Assembly (NCBI GenBank): GCA_024291935.2 | Contig: CM044310.1 | Location: 118,244,213 to 118,308,212 of the forward strand | Direction: 5' to 3' | DNA from: Okapia johnstoni | Taxonomy: Eukaryota; Chordata; Mammalia; Artiodactyla; Giraffidae | Length of the DNA: 64,000 nt | In this document: positions 11,360 through 22,489 of the stretch, piece by piece | Layout of the letters: each line of letters starts with the position of its first letter | Numbering within the stretch: the stretch's first letter is position 1 | Program-made: the position numbers and the translations under genes | The notes under the pieces: model-generated | Databases searched by the model: none | The model's input: only the letters and a program-made list of their open reading frames with translations | What the model was told of the DNA's origin: nothing

Positions 11360-13315
11360 TTTTTCTATCTAATTGTATTTGGTTTACAATTTTAGTTTCA
11401 TGAATGCAGCATAGTGATTCAGTGTTATATATAGATTCTAAATTCTAAATCCTTACATTACCTTTTTCCACCCTCTTTTTCTCTCCCCAGTGGCAACAGT
11501 TAGCTTCTTCTCTGTATCTGAGTCTCTTTCTGTTTAGTTGTATTCATTCATTTCTGTTTCATATTTTAGGTTTCACATATGAGTCATAGCATACAGTATT
11601 TGTCTTTGACTTATTTCACTAAGCTTACTAGCTTCCGTGTCTATCCTTGTTGTTGCAAATGGCAAAATATAATCCTTTTGTGACTGACTGATATACCAGT
11701 GTGTGTATTTCTGTGTGTGTCTGTGTGTGTGTGTACAACTTCTTTATCCATTCACTTCTCAGTGAGTTAGTATTTTCATTTTCTTTGGATGTATATTACT
11801 GTTGTTCAGTTGCTCAGTTGTGGCCAAAGTATACTCAGGCGTATAATTGCTGTTTGACATGGTAGTTCTTTTTAGGTTTTTGAGGACGCTCCATACTGCT
11901 TACCATAAGTGGCTGCACAAATTTCCATTCCCTTCCACAGTGTACTAAAGTTCTCCTTTCTCCACATCCTCACCAACATTTGTTACGTGTGATCTTTTTG
12001 ATGATATCCATTCTGATGGATGTGGGGTGATATATAACTGTGATATTGACTGCATTTCTCTAATGGATAATATGTTGAGCATCTTTTCATGTGCCTGTGG
12101 GCCATCTGCGTGTCTTGTTTGGAATAATGTTTACTGAGGTTTTCCACCCGTTTTCTACCACATTGGTTTTGTTTTTAGTATTGAGTTGTATGAACTGTGC
12201 ATACATTTGACTATTAATTCCTTGTCTGTCACATTCTTGGAAACTATTTTATCTGATTCAGGATGTTATCTTTTCCTTTTGTCAATGGCTTCCTTTGCTG
12301 TGCAAAAGATTTTAAATTTAGTTAGGGCTCATTTTTGAACTGTGGTCTTGGAGAAGACTCCTGAGAGTCGCTTGGACTGCAAGGAGATCAAACCAGTCAA
12401 TCCTGAAGGAAATTAGCTCTGAATATTCATTGGAAAGACTGATGCTGAAGCTGAAACTCCAATACTTTGGTCACCTGATGTGAAGAGCTGACTCATTGGA
12501 AAAGACCCTGATGCTGGGAAAGATTGAAGGCAGGAGGAGAAGGGGACGACAGAGGATGAGATGGTTGGACGGCATCACCGGCTCAATGGACGTGAGTTTG
12601 AGCAAGCTCCAGGAATTGGTGAGGGACAGGGAAGCCTGGCGTGCTGCAGTCCATGGGGTCGCAAAGAATCGGACACGACTGAGCGGCTGAACTGAACTGA
12701 ACTGAACTGAACTGAGGTCTCATTTGTTTATTTCTGCTTTTGTTTCCTTTGCTTTAGAAGAGAGACTCCCACAAACATTGCTACCTTTTATGACAGACAG
12801 TGTTCTGGATATATTTCCTTCTAGGGATTTTATGGTTTCTAGTTTCATATTGGTGCCTTTATCTATTTTGTGTTTATTCTTGTATACACTTTGAGAAAAC
12901 ATTCAAATAGTTTCATTCTTTTACACATAGCAGTCCGGTATCACTTTTTAAAAATTTATTTTTGATTGGAGGATAACTGCTTTACTTTGTTGTGTTAGTT
13001 AGTGTTGTGTGCTGCGCAACAGTGTGAATCAGCCATAAGTATTTACACAACCCCTCCCTATTAACCTCTCTCATGCCCACCATTCCACCCCCATTACACT
13101 TCTGGAAGAGACTACCTTTTCTGCATTATGTAGTCCTGCCTTCTTTGTCATAGATTAAATGGCCAATAGGGCATGGATTTATTTCTGGGCTCTCTGTTCT
13201 ATTCCAGGTTTCTATGTGTCTGTTTTTGTGCCAGGTGGATGCTATATTGATGACTGTAGCTTTGTCGTATAGTCTGAAATCAAGGAGCCTGTTTCCTCTA
13301 TTTTCTTTTTTTTTG
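11360..13315 (-). mobile_element. Antisense L1, interrupted by BovB
   Basis: An L1 3' end and ORF2 on the minus strand, for example the reversed 'tctccacatcctcaccaacatttgtta' region near 11,960. BovB interrupts it at 12,335-12,715. A TG-rich tract lies at 11,700-11,735, and an L1-BT-like 3' end is mixed in near 12,945-13,090. Confidence 0.8.
12335..12715 (+). mobile_element. BovB LINE 3' fragment
   Basis: It encodes the BovB C-terminus ([26 protein letters not shown]) and ends in at least three ACTGAACTGA units. Confidence 0.92.
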
Positions 13316-13721
13316 AAAGCAGACACATAATGTGCTAACAAAATTACAATAATGAGATTGCATAGGATGGACATTCTCATTCCAAAAACAAGAAATAAGA
13401 AAGAAGAAACAAGTCATCTGTCCAAAGCAGCTAAAAATCCTAGGAGGATAAATTTCATCAGATTTTCAAGTTTGAGAAATATCCTATTTGTCTCAATGTT
13501 TTGTCCCTGGGTTACCTGTTTACAACCCCACCTTTCAAATACGCAGTAGCCATGAGCACACGTGCAGTGCATGTTGTGTTTCATCACACCATTCACTAAC
13601 AAAAGCAGCTGCTGCTCTGTGGAGTAATGGCTGAAGCTGCGACCAGGACAGAGCAGGATATATATCTATATATTATTCCTGGAGTCTCATACAGAGCTAG
13701 AAAATTTTATTATTTTGTTTT
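13316..13721. other. Duplicated V1R-unit spacer, no gene
   Basis: It aligns with 21,606-22,000 in unit 2 (shared 'ccaaaaacaagaaat', 'ctaggaggataaattt' and 'accccacctttca' landmarks). No credible ORF. Confidence 0.55.
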
Positions 13722-13925
13722 TTAGTCATTCAGTCATGTCCGGCTATTCTGCGACCCCACAGACAGTAGCCCACCCGGCTCCTTGCCTATGGGGTTTCCC
13801 AGGTAAGAATACTTGAGTGGTTTGCCATTTCCTCCTCCAGAGGATCTTCCCAACCCAAGGACTGAACCTGCATCTCCTGCATTGGCAGGCAGATTCCTTA
13901 CCACTGAGCCACCAGGGAAGCCCAC
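13722..13925 (-). mobile_element. Bov-tA SINE
   Basis: Reverse-oriented Bov-tA: 'cagtcatgtccggctattctgcgac' at the left and 'ccactgagccaccagggaagccc' at the right. Confidence 0.93.
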
Positions 13926-14440
13926 TAGAAAATAAGAAAATGCCTTAAATAAGAAGAGAGAAAAAAAAAAAAACAGAGAGAGAGCTATAGCAAAGACACA
14001 TAGGAGTCGCCTAAAAGAGCTCCCGATGACCAAGTAGAATAATTTGATTTTTTTTAAGAAACCAGTTTTAGATTATAACTTAGAGTGTAAAATAAATGTG
14101 CATCAGTCTAAACTCACATGAAGTACAATTGAAGAAGTAATTTATTTGAAGAAACAGGCGGAACTGTTTTTCAGAAATATTCCAGATAATTGTGTTGAAA
14201 TTTTATCATGAAAAAGGTGGAACATAACATCTCATTCTTAAGTGTGGTCTGCACAGAATGTCTTGTCTTCCTTTCAAGAGTACACCATGAAAAGGGACAA
14301 AAATAACATCTCATGAGCAAATCAGAGGCCCCTGCCTCATCCAGGAGACTAGGTTAATATCAACAGTGATAAGTCACGTTGGTTATATGTTGGTTATATA
14401 ATGAAATGAAAATGGCTCTTACATCTCTGCAGTCTTCCTC
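13926..14440. other. Duplicated spacer, no gene
   Basis: It aligns with 22,010-22,490 of unit 2. No feature recognised beyond an A-rich run near 13,960. Confidence 0.5.
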
Positions 14441-14855
14441 CCCAAAACACTGAACCCAAGTATAATCATGAGAGGAGTGTCACATTAATCTCATTCCAGG
14501 GCATTCCAGAAAATACTGGACTAGTACTCCTCAAATCGGTCACATCGTTAAAACTGAGGAATATCTGACTAATTGTCCCAGCAAAGAGGAGCCTCGGGAG
14601 AGGTGACTACAACTTGAGATTTGGTATCTGGAAGCGTTCTTGGAAAATAAAATGGATAGAAAGGAAAATTTGAGAAAATCTGAAAAAAGTGTTGACTTTA
14701 GTTAGCACAATGTAATCATTAATTATGACAACTCAACATACATAAGATTTTCAGAGTTAGTGCATTGAGTATGGGATCTGTGGGAACTCTGTATAGTCTT
14801 GCCATTTTGGTAAATCAAAACCTGTTCTAAAATAAAATCCTTCTAAAAAAAAACA
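14440..14855 (+). mobile_element. Old L1 3' end (L1M type)
   Basis: The stretch ends in 'gggaactctgtatagtc...aaaacctgttctaaaataaaa', the pattern of older mammalian L1 3' ends. A diverged copy is at 22,490-22,920, so the insertion predates the unit duplication. Confidence 0.55.
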
Positions 14856-14987
14856 CAAAAAACCATGACTAGAATTCCCAACACATATTTGAGTTAACTG
14901 CACAGTCTTTTCTCCTGAGTTGTCCCTTGGAATAAATACCAAGAGGGTGAGATTCTCTGCTTACTTTTCAGCAATCTCAGCTGAGTG

Positions 14988-15198
14988 GTGCATGCATGCT
15001 ATGTCGCTTCAGTCGTGTCCAACTCTAGGTGACCCTACGGACCGTAGACCTCCAGACTCCTCTGTCCAAAGAATACTGAAGTGGGTTGTGATTTCTTCCT
15101 CCAGGGGATCTTCCTGACCCAGGGATTGAACCCGCTTCTCTTATGTCTCCTTCATTGCCAGGCGGGATCTTTACCACTAGTGCCACCTGGGAAGCCTC
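14988..15198 (-). mobile_element. Bov-tA SINE
   Basis: Reverse-oriented Bov-tA from 'gcatgctatgtcgcttcagtc' to 'gccacctgggaagcc'. Confidence 0.9.
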
Positions 15199-15660
15199 AG
15201 CCCAGTGATGGGAAGAGATAAGGGTCTCCTTCAGGGCACACACAGAAGCCTTGGGTCCTTTATATAGTGCTGGAATGGGGCATTCCAGTCCCTGAGCTCA
15301 ACCTTTTCACTCACCTCTTAGTCCAGCAACATTAAGAGCAAGCAGCCAATGTCACTACATTCATTACTTTCTCCCAAAAGTTCAAAAGTATTGTAAACAA
15401 AATCACCAAGGAACTTACTTCTTCTAAGAGGTGATGAATCCCATGGACAGAGGAGCCTGGCAGGTTACATTCCATGGGGTGGCAGAGTCAGACACGATTG
15501 AGCAACTTTCACTTGAAGACGTGATGGGGACTATCCCATGCAGATGTGTTTCGAGTCTATACTGCTGAATCAGGACATGGACTATCCTCGCTCTCCTTAC
15601 TGCTGAAAATGAACTCATTCGTGTCTTTACTTCTGATCAGACTCGAAAGCCATTTCCAAA
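15199..15660 (-). other. Conserved non-V1R block with TATA-like element and short antisense ORF
   Basis: It is shared with 23,030-23,400. On the minus strand it has TATATAAAG (15,259-15,267) and a short ORF (15424-15618) whose first 34 or so residues match that at 23162-23371. A Bov-tA fragment (15,433-15,520) breaks this copy. An LTR-type element is possible. I do not recognise the peptide. Confidence 0.3.
15433..15520 (+). mobile_element. Bov-tA SINE 3' fragment
   Basis: It runs from 'cccatggacagaggagcctgg' to 'gacacgattgagcaactttc', the 3' half of a Bov-tA. Confidence 0.85.
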
Positions 15661-15747
15661 AACCCAGGAACCAATGAAAAGCTCTCCCACAGGGAACTCA
15701 TGACATTATTTAATATTCTTAAAATGAAATCCTATATTGTATATTGC

Positions 15748-15868
15748 AGAAGGAAATGGCAACCCACTCCAATATTCTTTCCTGGAAAATCCTATGGACA
15801 GAGGAGCCTGGTGGGCTACAGTCCATGGGGTCGCAAGAGTCAGACAGGAGTTAGCGACTAAACCACAA
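15748..15868 (+). mobile_element. Bov-tA SINE 3' fragment
   Basis: It runs from 'gaaggaaatggcaacccact' to 'gacaggagttagcgactaaa'. Confidence 0.88.
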
Positions 15869-16069
15869 CCATGATCATATTGGCATATACAGCAACGCCA
15901 ATGAGTGCCATAGAACTTTCTGCTAACCTTAAATTCACAAACAACTTAAGAGATGTAAGAAGACTAATACTAAACAGTAAATGTATTTCTTTTTTAAGAT
16001 TTGTGAATGTGAACCATTTCTAAAGTCTTTATTGAACTTGTTACAATATTGCTTCTGTCTTATGTTTTG

Positions 16070-16168
16070 ATTTTAGGCAGCAAAATTTTAGCTCCTGGAC
16101 CAGGGATCAAACTCGACCTGCTGCATTGGAAGTCTCAACTACTAGAACACCAGGGAAGTCCCAGATTT
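16070..16168 (-). mobile_element. CHR-type tRNA SINE fragment
   Basis: 'ggaccagggatcaaactcga' to 'acaccagggaagtcccag' is the reversed tRNA-like head of ruminant CHR SINEs. Unit 2 has its counterpart at 23,870-24,035. Confidence 0.75.
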
Positions 16169-16184
16169 ACCTCTTTTTTTTTTT

Positions 16185-16680
16185 TTGATGACCCCCAGTA
16201 AAGGCTTGTCAGTTGTGTGTGTCTTTTCAAAAAACCAACTCTTGGTTTCACTGACTTGTTCTATTGGTTTTTTGATCTCTGATTTTAAAATTTTCTCTTT
16301 GATGTATCACTTCCTCTGTCTGCTGTCTTTGACATTACGTGTCATTACATTTCTGATTTCTTTAGATGGTAGGTTAGATTGCTTATTTGAGATTTTTCTT
16401 GCTTCTTGAGGTAGGTTTTTATCCCTATCAATTTCCCTCTAGAACTGCTTTTGCTGTGTTAAATAGTTTTTGAAATTTTCTGCTTTTATTTTTATTTGCT
16501 TCAAGGTAATTTCTCATTTTCTTCTGATTTCACATGAATCCGTTGGTTATTAATAGCCTGTTGTTTAGTGTCTAGGTTTGATCCTCTTGAATTAAGTAAT
16601 TGTTAAAAATCACCGAGCCATTAGATCTAGGTGATTTTATTTTATGACATACTCTTTTCGACCCCATCCTTTTTTTTCTG
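16185..16680 (-). mobile_element. Antisense L1 ORF2 fragment
   Basis: The reversed L1 ORF2 segment around 'ccaactcttggtttcactgac' is shared with 24,330-24,770, so it is older than the duplication. Confidence 0.7.
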
Positions 16681-17094
16681 TATGTATGTTCCATATCCAC
16701 AAACAGAGGTCAATAATAATAAAGTATTTTTTTCCTACAAGATTTCCATGATAATTGGCATTGAGTTATGAAAAGGAGACTAAATTGATTTGATTTGTGC
16801 CAGAGATCCATATAATGAGTTCTTAATCATATTCCTCCTTTTTCTTCTGTCTCTTTGAACATAGTTGCTAGGTATTTTGTCTCATTCCATTTCTCTACCA
16901 GTACTTTTGTTGATGGTTTGGTCCAGTGGTTGAAGGTGAGGAAAGTACTAGTTTCAGAGCAGAGACACATCACAAGGAAGTAATGAATCCAGAGGGACAA
17001 AAATGGTTTATGTCAGTCCCTAATGTGTGGGATTTCAGCATTTCCTGCTTTCCTCCTTGAGAGACCCTGTCACCTTCAGGGGTCATGGGGAAAA

Positions 17095-17390
17095 AAATAC
17101 CTCTCAAATATATCCAGTTGTCTCCTAAGGGTGCAAATTAGAAACTTGTAATTGCTTCCAGTAATTAACAACTGAGAGAAAAGTTTCCAGAAATGTTCTC
17201 GGCTCCCAAGCCTGCACTCCCATTGCTGCTGTTGGTGATATGATAATTGCAGCTGTGATGGGAGGGGCGGGGAGGACACAGCATCTCAAACCTACATATC
17301 AGGGACCGACTGCCTCCCTCCCACACACAAACTGGATATAATGACCATCAGGGAGCCCACTCTCCTGGCAGCAGGAAGGTGTCAGGTAAG
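17095..17390 (+). promoter_or_regulatory. V1R unit 2 upstream module: putative promoter and first exon with splice donor
   Basis: It is colinear with the unit 1 module: TAATTG at 17149, TAATTA at 17162, a second TAATTG near 17,242, an ACATATCAGG motif, an ATG at 17341, and donor CAG|GTAAGG with the exon ending at 17385. The distance from TAATTA to donor equals that in units 1 and 3. The donor is followed almost at once by a 5S-derived insertion. Confidence 0.6.
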
Positions 17391-17405
17391 GATGTTCTAT
17401 TTCAG

Positions 17406-17493
17406 TCTACGGCCATACCACCTTGAATGTGCCCAATCTCGTCTGATCTCAGAAGCTAAGCAGGGTCGAGCCTGGTTAGTACTTGGATGGGAG
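17406..17493 (+). pseudogene. 5S rRNA-derived retropseudogene, 3'-truncated
   Basis: About 88 bp match the 5' three quarters of vertebrate 5S rRNA ('ctacggccataccacc', 'agaagctaagcagggtcg', 'ggttagtacttggatggga'). A few changes are visible and the 3' end is missing. It is flanked by a perfect GATGTTCTATTTCAG duplication (17391-17405 and 17494-17508). The unit 3 copy has this target only once (near 25,495), which shows the empty site. It is too short and altered to be a working 5S gene. Confidence 0.93.
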
Positions 17494-17549
17494 GATGTTC
17501 TATTTCAGCCTGAGAGGCAGAGCTGTAAAAGAGGGGCAGATCAAGATGC

Positions 17550-17621
17550 TGAGTGATCATATCGGAAAGGGGCAGTCTTCTGTGTTGAGTGATCATATCG
17601 GAAAGGGGCAGTCTTCTGTGT
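17550..17621. repeat. 36-bp tandem duplication
   Basis: A segment starting TGAGTGATCATATCGG is present twice head to tail with a 36-bp period. Units 1 and 3 have one copy. Confidence 0.9.
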
Positions 17622-18825
17622 AGTAACTGGATTCAGAGCCAACACTATGCATAAGATAGTAAAATCCTGAATCATGAGCCAAGATGGAAAAGAGAGATGG
17701 GGTCCTAACCCTAAACCAATCCCTGCTGGCTCCTCCTGGAGTTTAATTTAATCCTCACTGACAGTGGCTGTTATGACTTAGTCCAAGTGATAACAAAACA
17801 TGATTTTTTTAAGATGCTTAAAAATGTAGATATAAAATCAATTTTCTCTTGAGTCTGCCTCAGGGGAATCATAAACTAAATGTTCAGATGACTAGAGAGG
17901 CCACAATAATAACTCCAGGGTGGTAATAAACAGTATGATGAGTCTGCAAAAATCATGTAATTCTGTACAGAAAGTGGATGCAACTGGAAATGGCTTGAAG
18001 GGAAATGTTTTCTCTGACTCTGGATGTTAATGGAGACAGTCATTGTGTCCTCACTGAAAACATCCAGAGTCCATTGATTATGGTGAGGTTGTCTTCAGTC
18101 TTCATGTTATGAAATGAGCAGTTAAAGAAACTTCACATAATGCCAAGTTTCAGGCAGCAGCTCTCAGTAATATATCATATTGTTTCTGCCCATTTAAAAG
18201 GTAGTTTAATATGAATCTAAATACCTAGTAATTTAATTTATAAAATGCATAAGAATAGATCCCTTGCAGGTACTGATTTATATATATCTCTGGTATGTTA
18301 ATATCATTTGAAAAGCCTAATTCATTGCCATATATTCAATTAACTGTGCTATTAATGAATAGATATCTATATCACCGGAAAATAATAATAATTTACTTTT
18401 TCCTTTTGTACTACTTCATCATGTATGACTATTTTATGTCCCAAGTTAATGACATTATATGGGATTATTTAACAGTTTCTAGAGTACTTGCATTATAACT
18501 GCTTTTCTGAAATAAAAGTAAAAGACTTCCTGTTTCCATCCTAATTCTGAGCCATCCTCATCTTCATGACATTACCTGGTGCTGGGGCAGGCTCCTCCCA
18601 TATTCTCCTGACAGGCAGCAGTGCATGTACATATACTAAGACACCTGAAGCCTCATTTATAATACAGAGTGCCTTACAGATTAAGACTTTTCAAAATTGG
18701 AATCTTGTCTTAATAAAAATTATGAAATAGCAGCAGTCAAATATCAAAGAACAAGTTCTGAAAACAAAACTAAATATGGATCTGAATTATTATATGAACA
18801 GTTAACTGACTTTTTGGCAAAATCG
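17622..18825. other. V1R unit 2 intron, no gene recognised
   Basis: It aligns with the unit 1 and unit 3 introns. Short AT-rich ORFs (for example 18295-18498) are not conserved. Confidence 0.6.
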
Positions 18826-19045
18826 GGGTTCAATGCACTTTCTTTACCAGTCCAGTGGGTTTCAAGTCCTCACTCTGTCCTAAGAGCAGATTTTGACAAA
18901 TATTCAACCTCTCTGTGCTTGTGTCACCCTCCTTGGTATCATTAACCTCTGTATAATTATCCTCTGTATAATTATCTTATCACATAAGTAGTTGCCTCAT
19001 AGATTGTTGAAGAATGTAGAAGTGATCATGTGTAGAGCCTACAGC
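18826..19045 (+). repeat. Old MIR-like SINE in V1R unit 2 intron
   Basis: It resembles MIR from 'gggtttcaagtcctcactct' through 'ttgcctcatagattgttg'. A short duplication of 'cctctgtataattat' lies inside it at about 18,945-18,975. Counterparts occur in every unit. Confidence 0.5.
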
Positions 19046-19264
19046 TTTTAAGTTTACATATTAATGCTCTTTAAATGTCATGTATGCAACTCTTTAAAGC
19101 TGCTGGTAACTGAAAAACGTAAAGTAAATGTTTCTTAGTGGGAACTAAGGGTAAATGGAGAATAGTGGATTTCAGCTGACATGATGCATGTAACCCATGC
19201 CTCATGTTCCCATGTAGGACATTCTAACTCACAAGACAAACATCAGTGACCGTGAACTGAGAGG

Positions 19265-20206
19265 ATGGCCAGCAGCAATTTGACAATAGGCGTTATCTTC
19301 TTAACGCAGACTGTGGTTGGAATCCTGGGGAATTTCTCACTCCTTTGCCATCATATCATCCTTCACTTCACTGGCTCCAGGTTAAGGTCCACGGATTTGA
19401 TTCTTAAGCACCTGATTGTGGCCAACTGCTTGGTCCTCCTCTGTAAAGGCATCCCCCAGACAATGGCAGTGTTTGGGTGGAAGCATATCCACAGTGATTT
19501 TGGCTGCAAACTTCTCTTCTTTCTGCACAGAGTAGGGAGGGGAGTGTCCACCAGTAGCATCTGCCTCTTGAGTGTCTTTCAGGTGATCACGATCAGTCCC
19601 TGGAATTCCAGGTGGGCAGAGCTGAAAGTTAAAGCTCCTAAGTACATTGTTGCCTCTCTTTTCCTGTGTTGGATCCTGCAAATGCTGGTGAATCTCATTT
19701 TTCCTGTACATATAAACGGCAAATGGAGTGACAAAGACAACACAAACCAGAAGGATTTTGGATACTGTTCTTCTGTGCATCATGACAAAATCCAACAGTC
19801 ATTGTCCGCAGCGTTGCTATCACTCCCTGATGTTCTGTGTTTGGGGCTCATGCTCTGGGCCAGCGGCTTCATGGTTTTCATCCTGTACAGACATAAGCAT
19901 CGTGTCCAACACATTCGTAGGACCGATACCCCCACCAAACTCTCCCCTGAGTCCAGAGCTACCAGAACCATCCTTCTCCTGGTGAGCACTTTTGTCTATT
20001 TTTATACTCTTTCCTCCATTTTTCAGCTCACGATGGCTCTTTTTGTTCATCCCAGCTGGTTCCTTGTGAACATCACCGGGATCCTGGCTTTGGCTGTCCC
20101 GACTATCAGTCCCTTCCTCTTCATGAGCTGTGACTCCAATGTACACAGGCTATATTTTGCCTGGATAAGGAATACAAAGTCCCCTACTATTATGAGAAAT
20201 ATGTGA
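19265..20206 (+). CDS. Vomeronasal type-1 receptor (V1R), intact, 313 aa
   Basis: This is the best-preserved receptor in the window, expected to act as a chemosensory GPCR in vomeronasal neurons. Seven hydrophobic segments are in the same order as in unit 1. Cys81 and Cys168 form the expected pair, Asn5-Leu-Thr is an N-terminal glycosylation sequon, and SPESRAT opens helix 6. The loop 2 sequon of unit 1 is absent here (Asp-Asn-Thr-Asn). The start at 19265 follows a conserved splice acceptor (AG 19216-19217) and has the same GAGAGGATGGCC context as units 1 and 3. Length is normal for V1Rs and no frameshift or stop was seen. The exact ortholog cannot be named from sequence alone. Confidence 0.95.
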   Translation: MASSNLTIGVIFLTQTVVGILGNFSLLCHHIILHFTGSRLRSTDLILKHLIVANCLVLLCKGIPQTMAVFGWKHIHSDFGCKLLFFLHRVGRGVSTSSICLLSVFQVITISPWNSRWAELKVKAPKYIVASLFLCWILQMLVNLIFPVHINGKWSDKDNTNQKDFGYCSSVHHDKIQQSLSAALLSLPDVLCLGLMLWASGFMVFILYRHKHRVQHIRRTDTPTKLSPESRATRTILLLVSTFVYFYTLSSIFQLTMALFVHPSWFLVNITGILALAVPTISPFLFMSCDSNVHRLYFAWIRNTKSPTIMRNM

Positions 20207-20257
20207 ATTGGCTGTATTTCTGAAGTGTACAGTTGACCATTCGTTAATTCACCTCAG

Positions 20258-20647
20258 TTGTTGTTCAGACGTTCAGTCATGTCTGACTCTTTGCGACCCC
20301 ATGGACTGCAGCACGCCAGGCTTCCCTGTCCTTCAACATCTCCTGGAGTTTGCTCAGACTCGTGTCCATTGAGTCGATGATATCCTCCAACCATCTCTTC
20401 CTCTGTCATCCTCTTTTCCTGCCGTAAATCTTTCCCAGCCTCAGGGTCTTTTCTAATGAGTCATTTCTTCGCGTCAGGTGGCCAAAGTATTGGCGCTTCA
20501 GCATCAGTCCTTCTAATGAATATTCAGGATTGATTTCCTTTAGAACTGACTGGTTGGATCTCCTTGCAGTCCAAGGGACTCTCAAGAGTTTTTTCCAACA
20601 CCACAGTCCAAATTATCAATTCTTCAGCGGTCAACCTTCTTTATGGC
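20258..20647 (-). mobile_element. BovB LINE 3' end with target-site duplication
   Basis: A 390-bp reverse-oriented BovB 3' end ('gttcagtcatgtctgactct' to the CESW-region sequence). Perfect TTCACCTCAG repeats flank it at 20248-20257 and 20648-20657. It lies 50 bp behind the receptor stop codon. Confidence 0.93.
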
Positions 20648-20659
20648 TTCACCTCAGAG

Positions 20660-21370
20660 ATCTAGCTAAAATTTTGAATCTCAAGAGAATAGTAAACATG
20701 ACATGCTGAGCATCATCTTCAAAACAAGCAATTGTAATAGTAGTGTCATGACATAGTTATCTTGTAAAGAATTATATGATTGCATTTTCCTAACACCTTC
20801 AGAAAATGAGTTCAGAACTTACGTGATAATAAAATCAAGTCTTGAAACAATCTGCATATTATAAGCTATTCAGGTGTGTAGTTTTCAGTCTGCTACAGTA
20901 AGTTCCCTAGAAGTTATACAGGCATGAACTTATAGAGAAAAGTATGCATGACTATGGGTTAGCATGTGCAATAGACATAAACGAAACAGAACAAGTTAAT
21001 GTCCTCACAGAATAAAGAGTGACCTGGTGTGGAGTTGGAATTTAAAATCCATCTCCTTCAGTAGAGACTTTGGCAGTCCATTATGAGTTTATAGATAACA
21101 TGCTTACAGAGGTGGTAGTACTTATTAGAAATATGTTGTTTGGAACTGAGATTAAAACATTTAAATACTTTCATGAGGAATGACCAGATTGAAGGGAAAT
21201 GCACTTTCCAAAAAGAAACACAAAAACAAAAGATTACTCCAATAATTTTAAAACAATAGATGAACTATGTCAGCTGATTTTTAAAATTAAAATGTATTTT
21301 ATATATAGCATTGAGTAAATTTAAAGTGTACAAAACATTGAAATAATTTTATTGTCTTACATGTACATAG
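20660..21370. other. 3' flank of V1R unit 2
   Basis: It matches the unit 1 3' flank (3360-4030), and partly 11,048-11,345. No gene seen. Confidence 0.55.
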
Positions 21371-21371
21371 C

Positions 21372-21605
21372 TGTCAAGTTTTCCCAACACCACTTTTGAA
21401 GAAACTATCTTTTCTCCATTATATAGTCCTGCCTTATTTGTCATAGGTCAATTGACCAATAGCACATGGGTTTATTTCTGGCCTCTCTATTCTATTCCAA
21501 TTGTCTATGTGTCTATTTTTGTGCCAGTTTGATACTGTTTTGGTGACTGTAGCACTGTAGTATAGTCTGAAATCAAGGAGCTGTTTCCTCCATTGTCTTC
21601 TTCTT
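21372..21605 (-). mobile_element. Antisense L1 ORF2 fragment
   Basis: Reversed L1 ORF2 ('cctgccttatttgtcatagg', 'gtagtatagtctgaaatcaagg'), equivalent to 13,100-13,315 in unit 1. Confidence 0.75.
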
Positions 21606-22489
21606 TTTTTTTTTTGAAAGCAGATACATAAATGCTTACCAAATTCCAATGGTGTGACCGAATAGAATGGATATTCTCTTTCCAAAAACAGGAAATCAGA
21701 AAGAAGAAACTCATCTGTTCAAGGCAGGTAAAATCCAAGGAGGATAAATTCTTTCAGATTTTAAAGTTTGAGAAATATCATGTTTGGCTGGATATTCTGT
21801 CCCCTGGGCTACCTGCATGTATGTAACCCCACCTTTCAGACACCAGTGGCCATGACTACATGTACGGTGCATACTGTGGTTCATCACACCATTCACTAAT
21901 AAAAGTAGCTATTGCTTTGTGAAGTAATGGCTGAAGCTGGGACTAGGACAGAATATATATATATATATATATTTCCTTGAGAATCCTATATTAAATAGTA
22001 GAAAATAGGAAATGCTTTAAATAAGAAGTAAGAAGAACCATAATGATGGGCTATATCAGAGACACACAGAAGTCACCTAAAAGAACTGCCAATCACCAAG
22101 TTGGACAATTTGATTTTTTAAGAAAACGGTTTTGGATTATAACTCAAAGTATAAAAATGAATGTGTACCAGTGAAAACTGAAATGAAATACAGTTGAAGA
22201 AATAATGTATTTGAGGAAACAGAATTCCTTTTCAGAAAGATTCTACATAATTGTGTTAAACGTTTATCATGAAAAGGGTGGAAAATAACATCCCATGCTT
22301 AAGTGTGGCCTGCACGCAGTGTCTTACTTTCAATGAGTACACCATGAAAAGGGACAAAAATAACATTTGATGAGCAAATCAGAGGCCCCTACCTCATCCT
22401 GGAGACCTAGGCTAACATCCACAGTGATGAGTCAGGTTGGTTGTATGGATGCCTGACATGATGAAATGAAAATGGCTCTTATACCTCTG
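21606..22489. other. Duplicated spacer with a (TA)n tract
   Basis: It aligns with 13,316-14,440. A (TA)n run lies at about 21,953-21,972. No credible ORF. Confidence 0.5.

Larger units (their letters stand above)
17341..19283 (+). other. Predicted spliced upstream ORF of V1R unit 2 (17341-17385 joined to 19218-19283)
   Basis: It reads 15 codons in exon 1 and 21 plus a stop in exon 2, passing over the receptor ATG at 19265 in another frame and ending at TGA 19281-19283. The ELRGWPAA segment is shared with units 1 and 3. It is inferred from splice-site pattern only. Confidence 0.35.

Noticed and set aside
11802..11823. Another ultra-short BovB tail insertion in L1
   Set aside because: The 'ttgttcagttgctcagttgt' sequence is suggestive but no convincing target duplication could be found.
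17406..17493. Functional 5S rRNA gene
   Set aside because: The 3' part is missing, there are base changes, and target duplications show it is a retroposed fragment.
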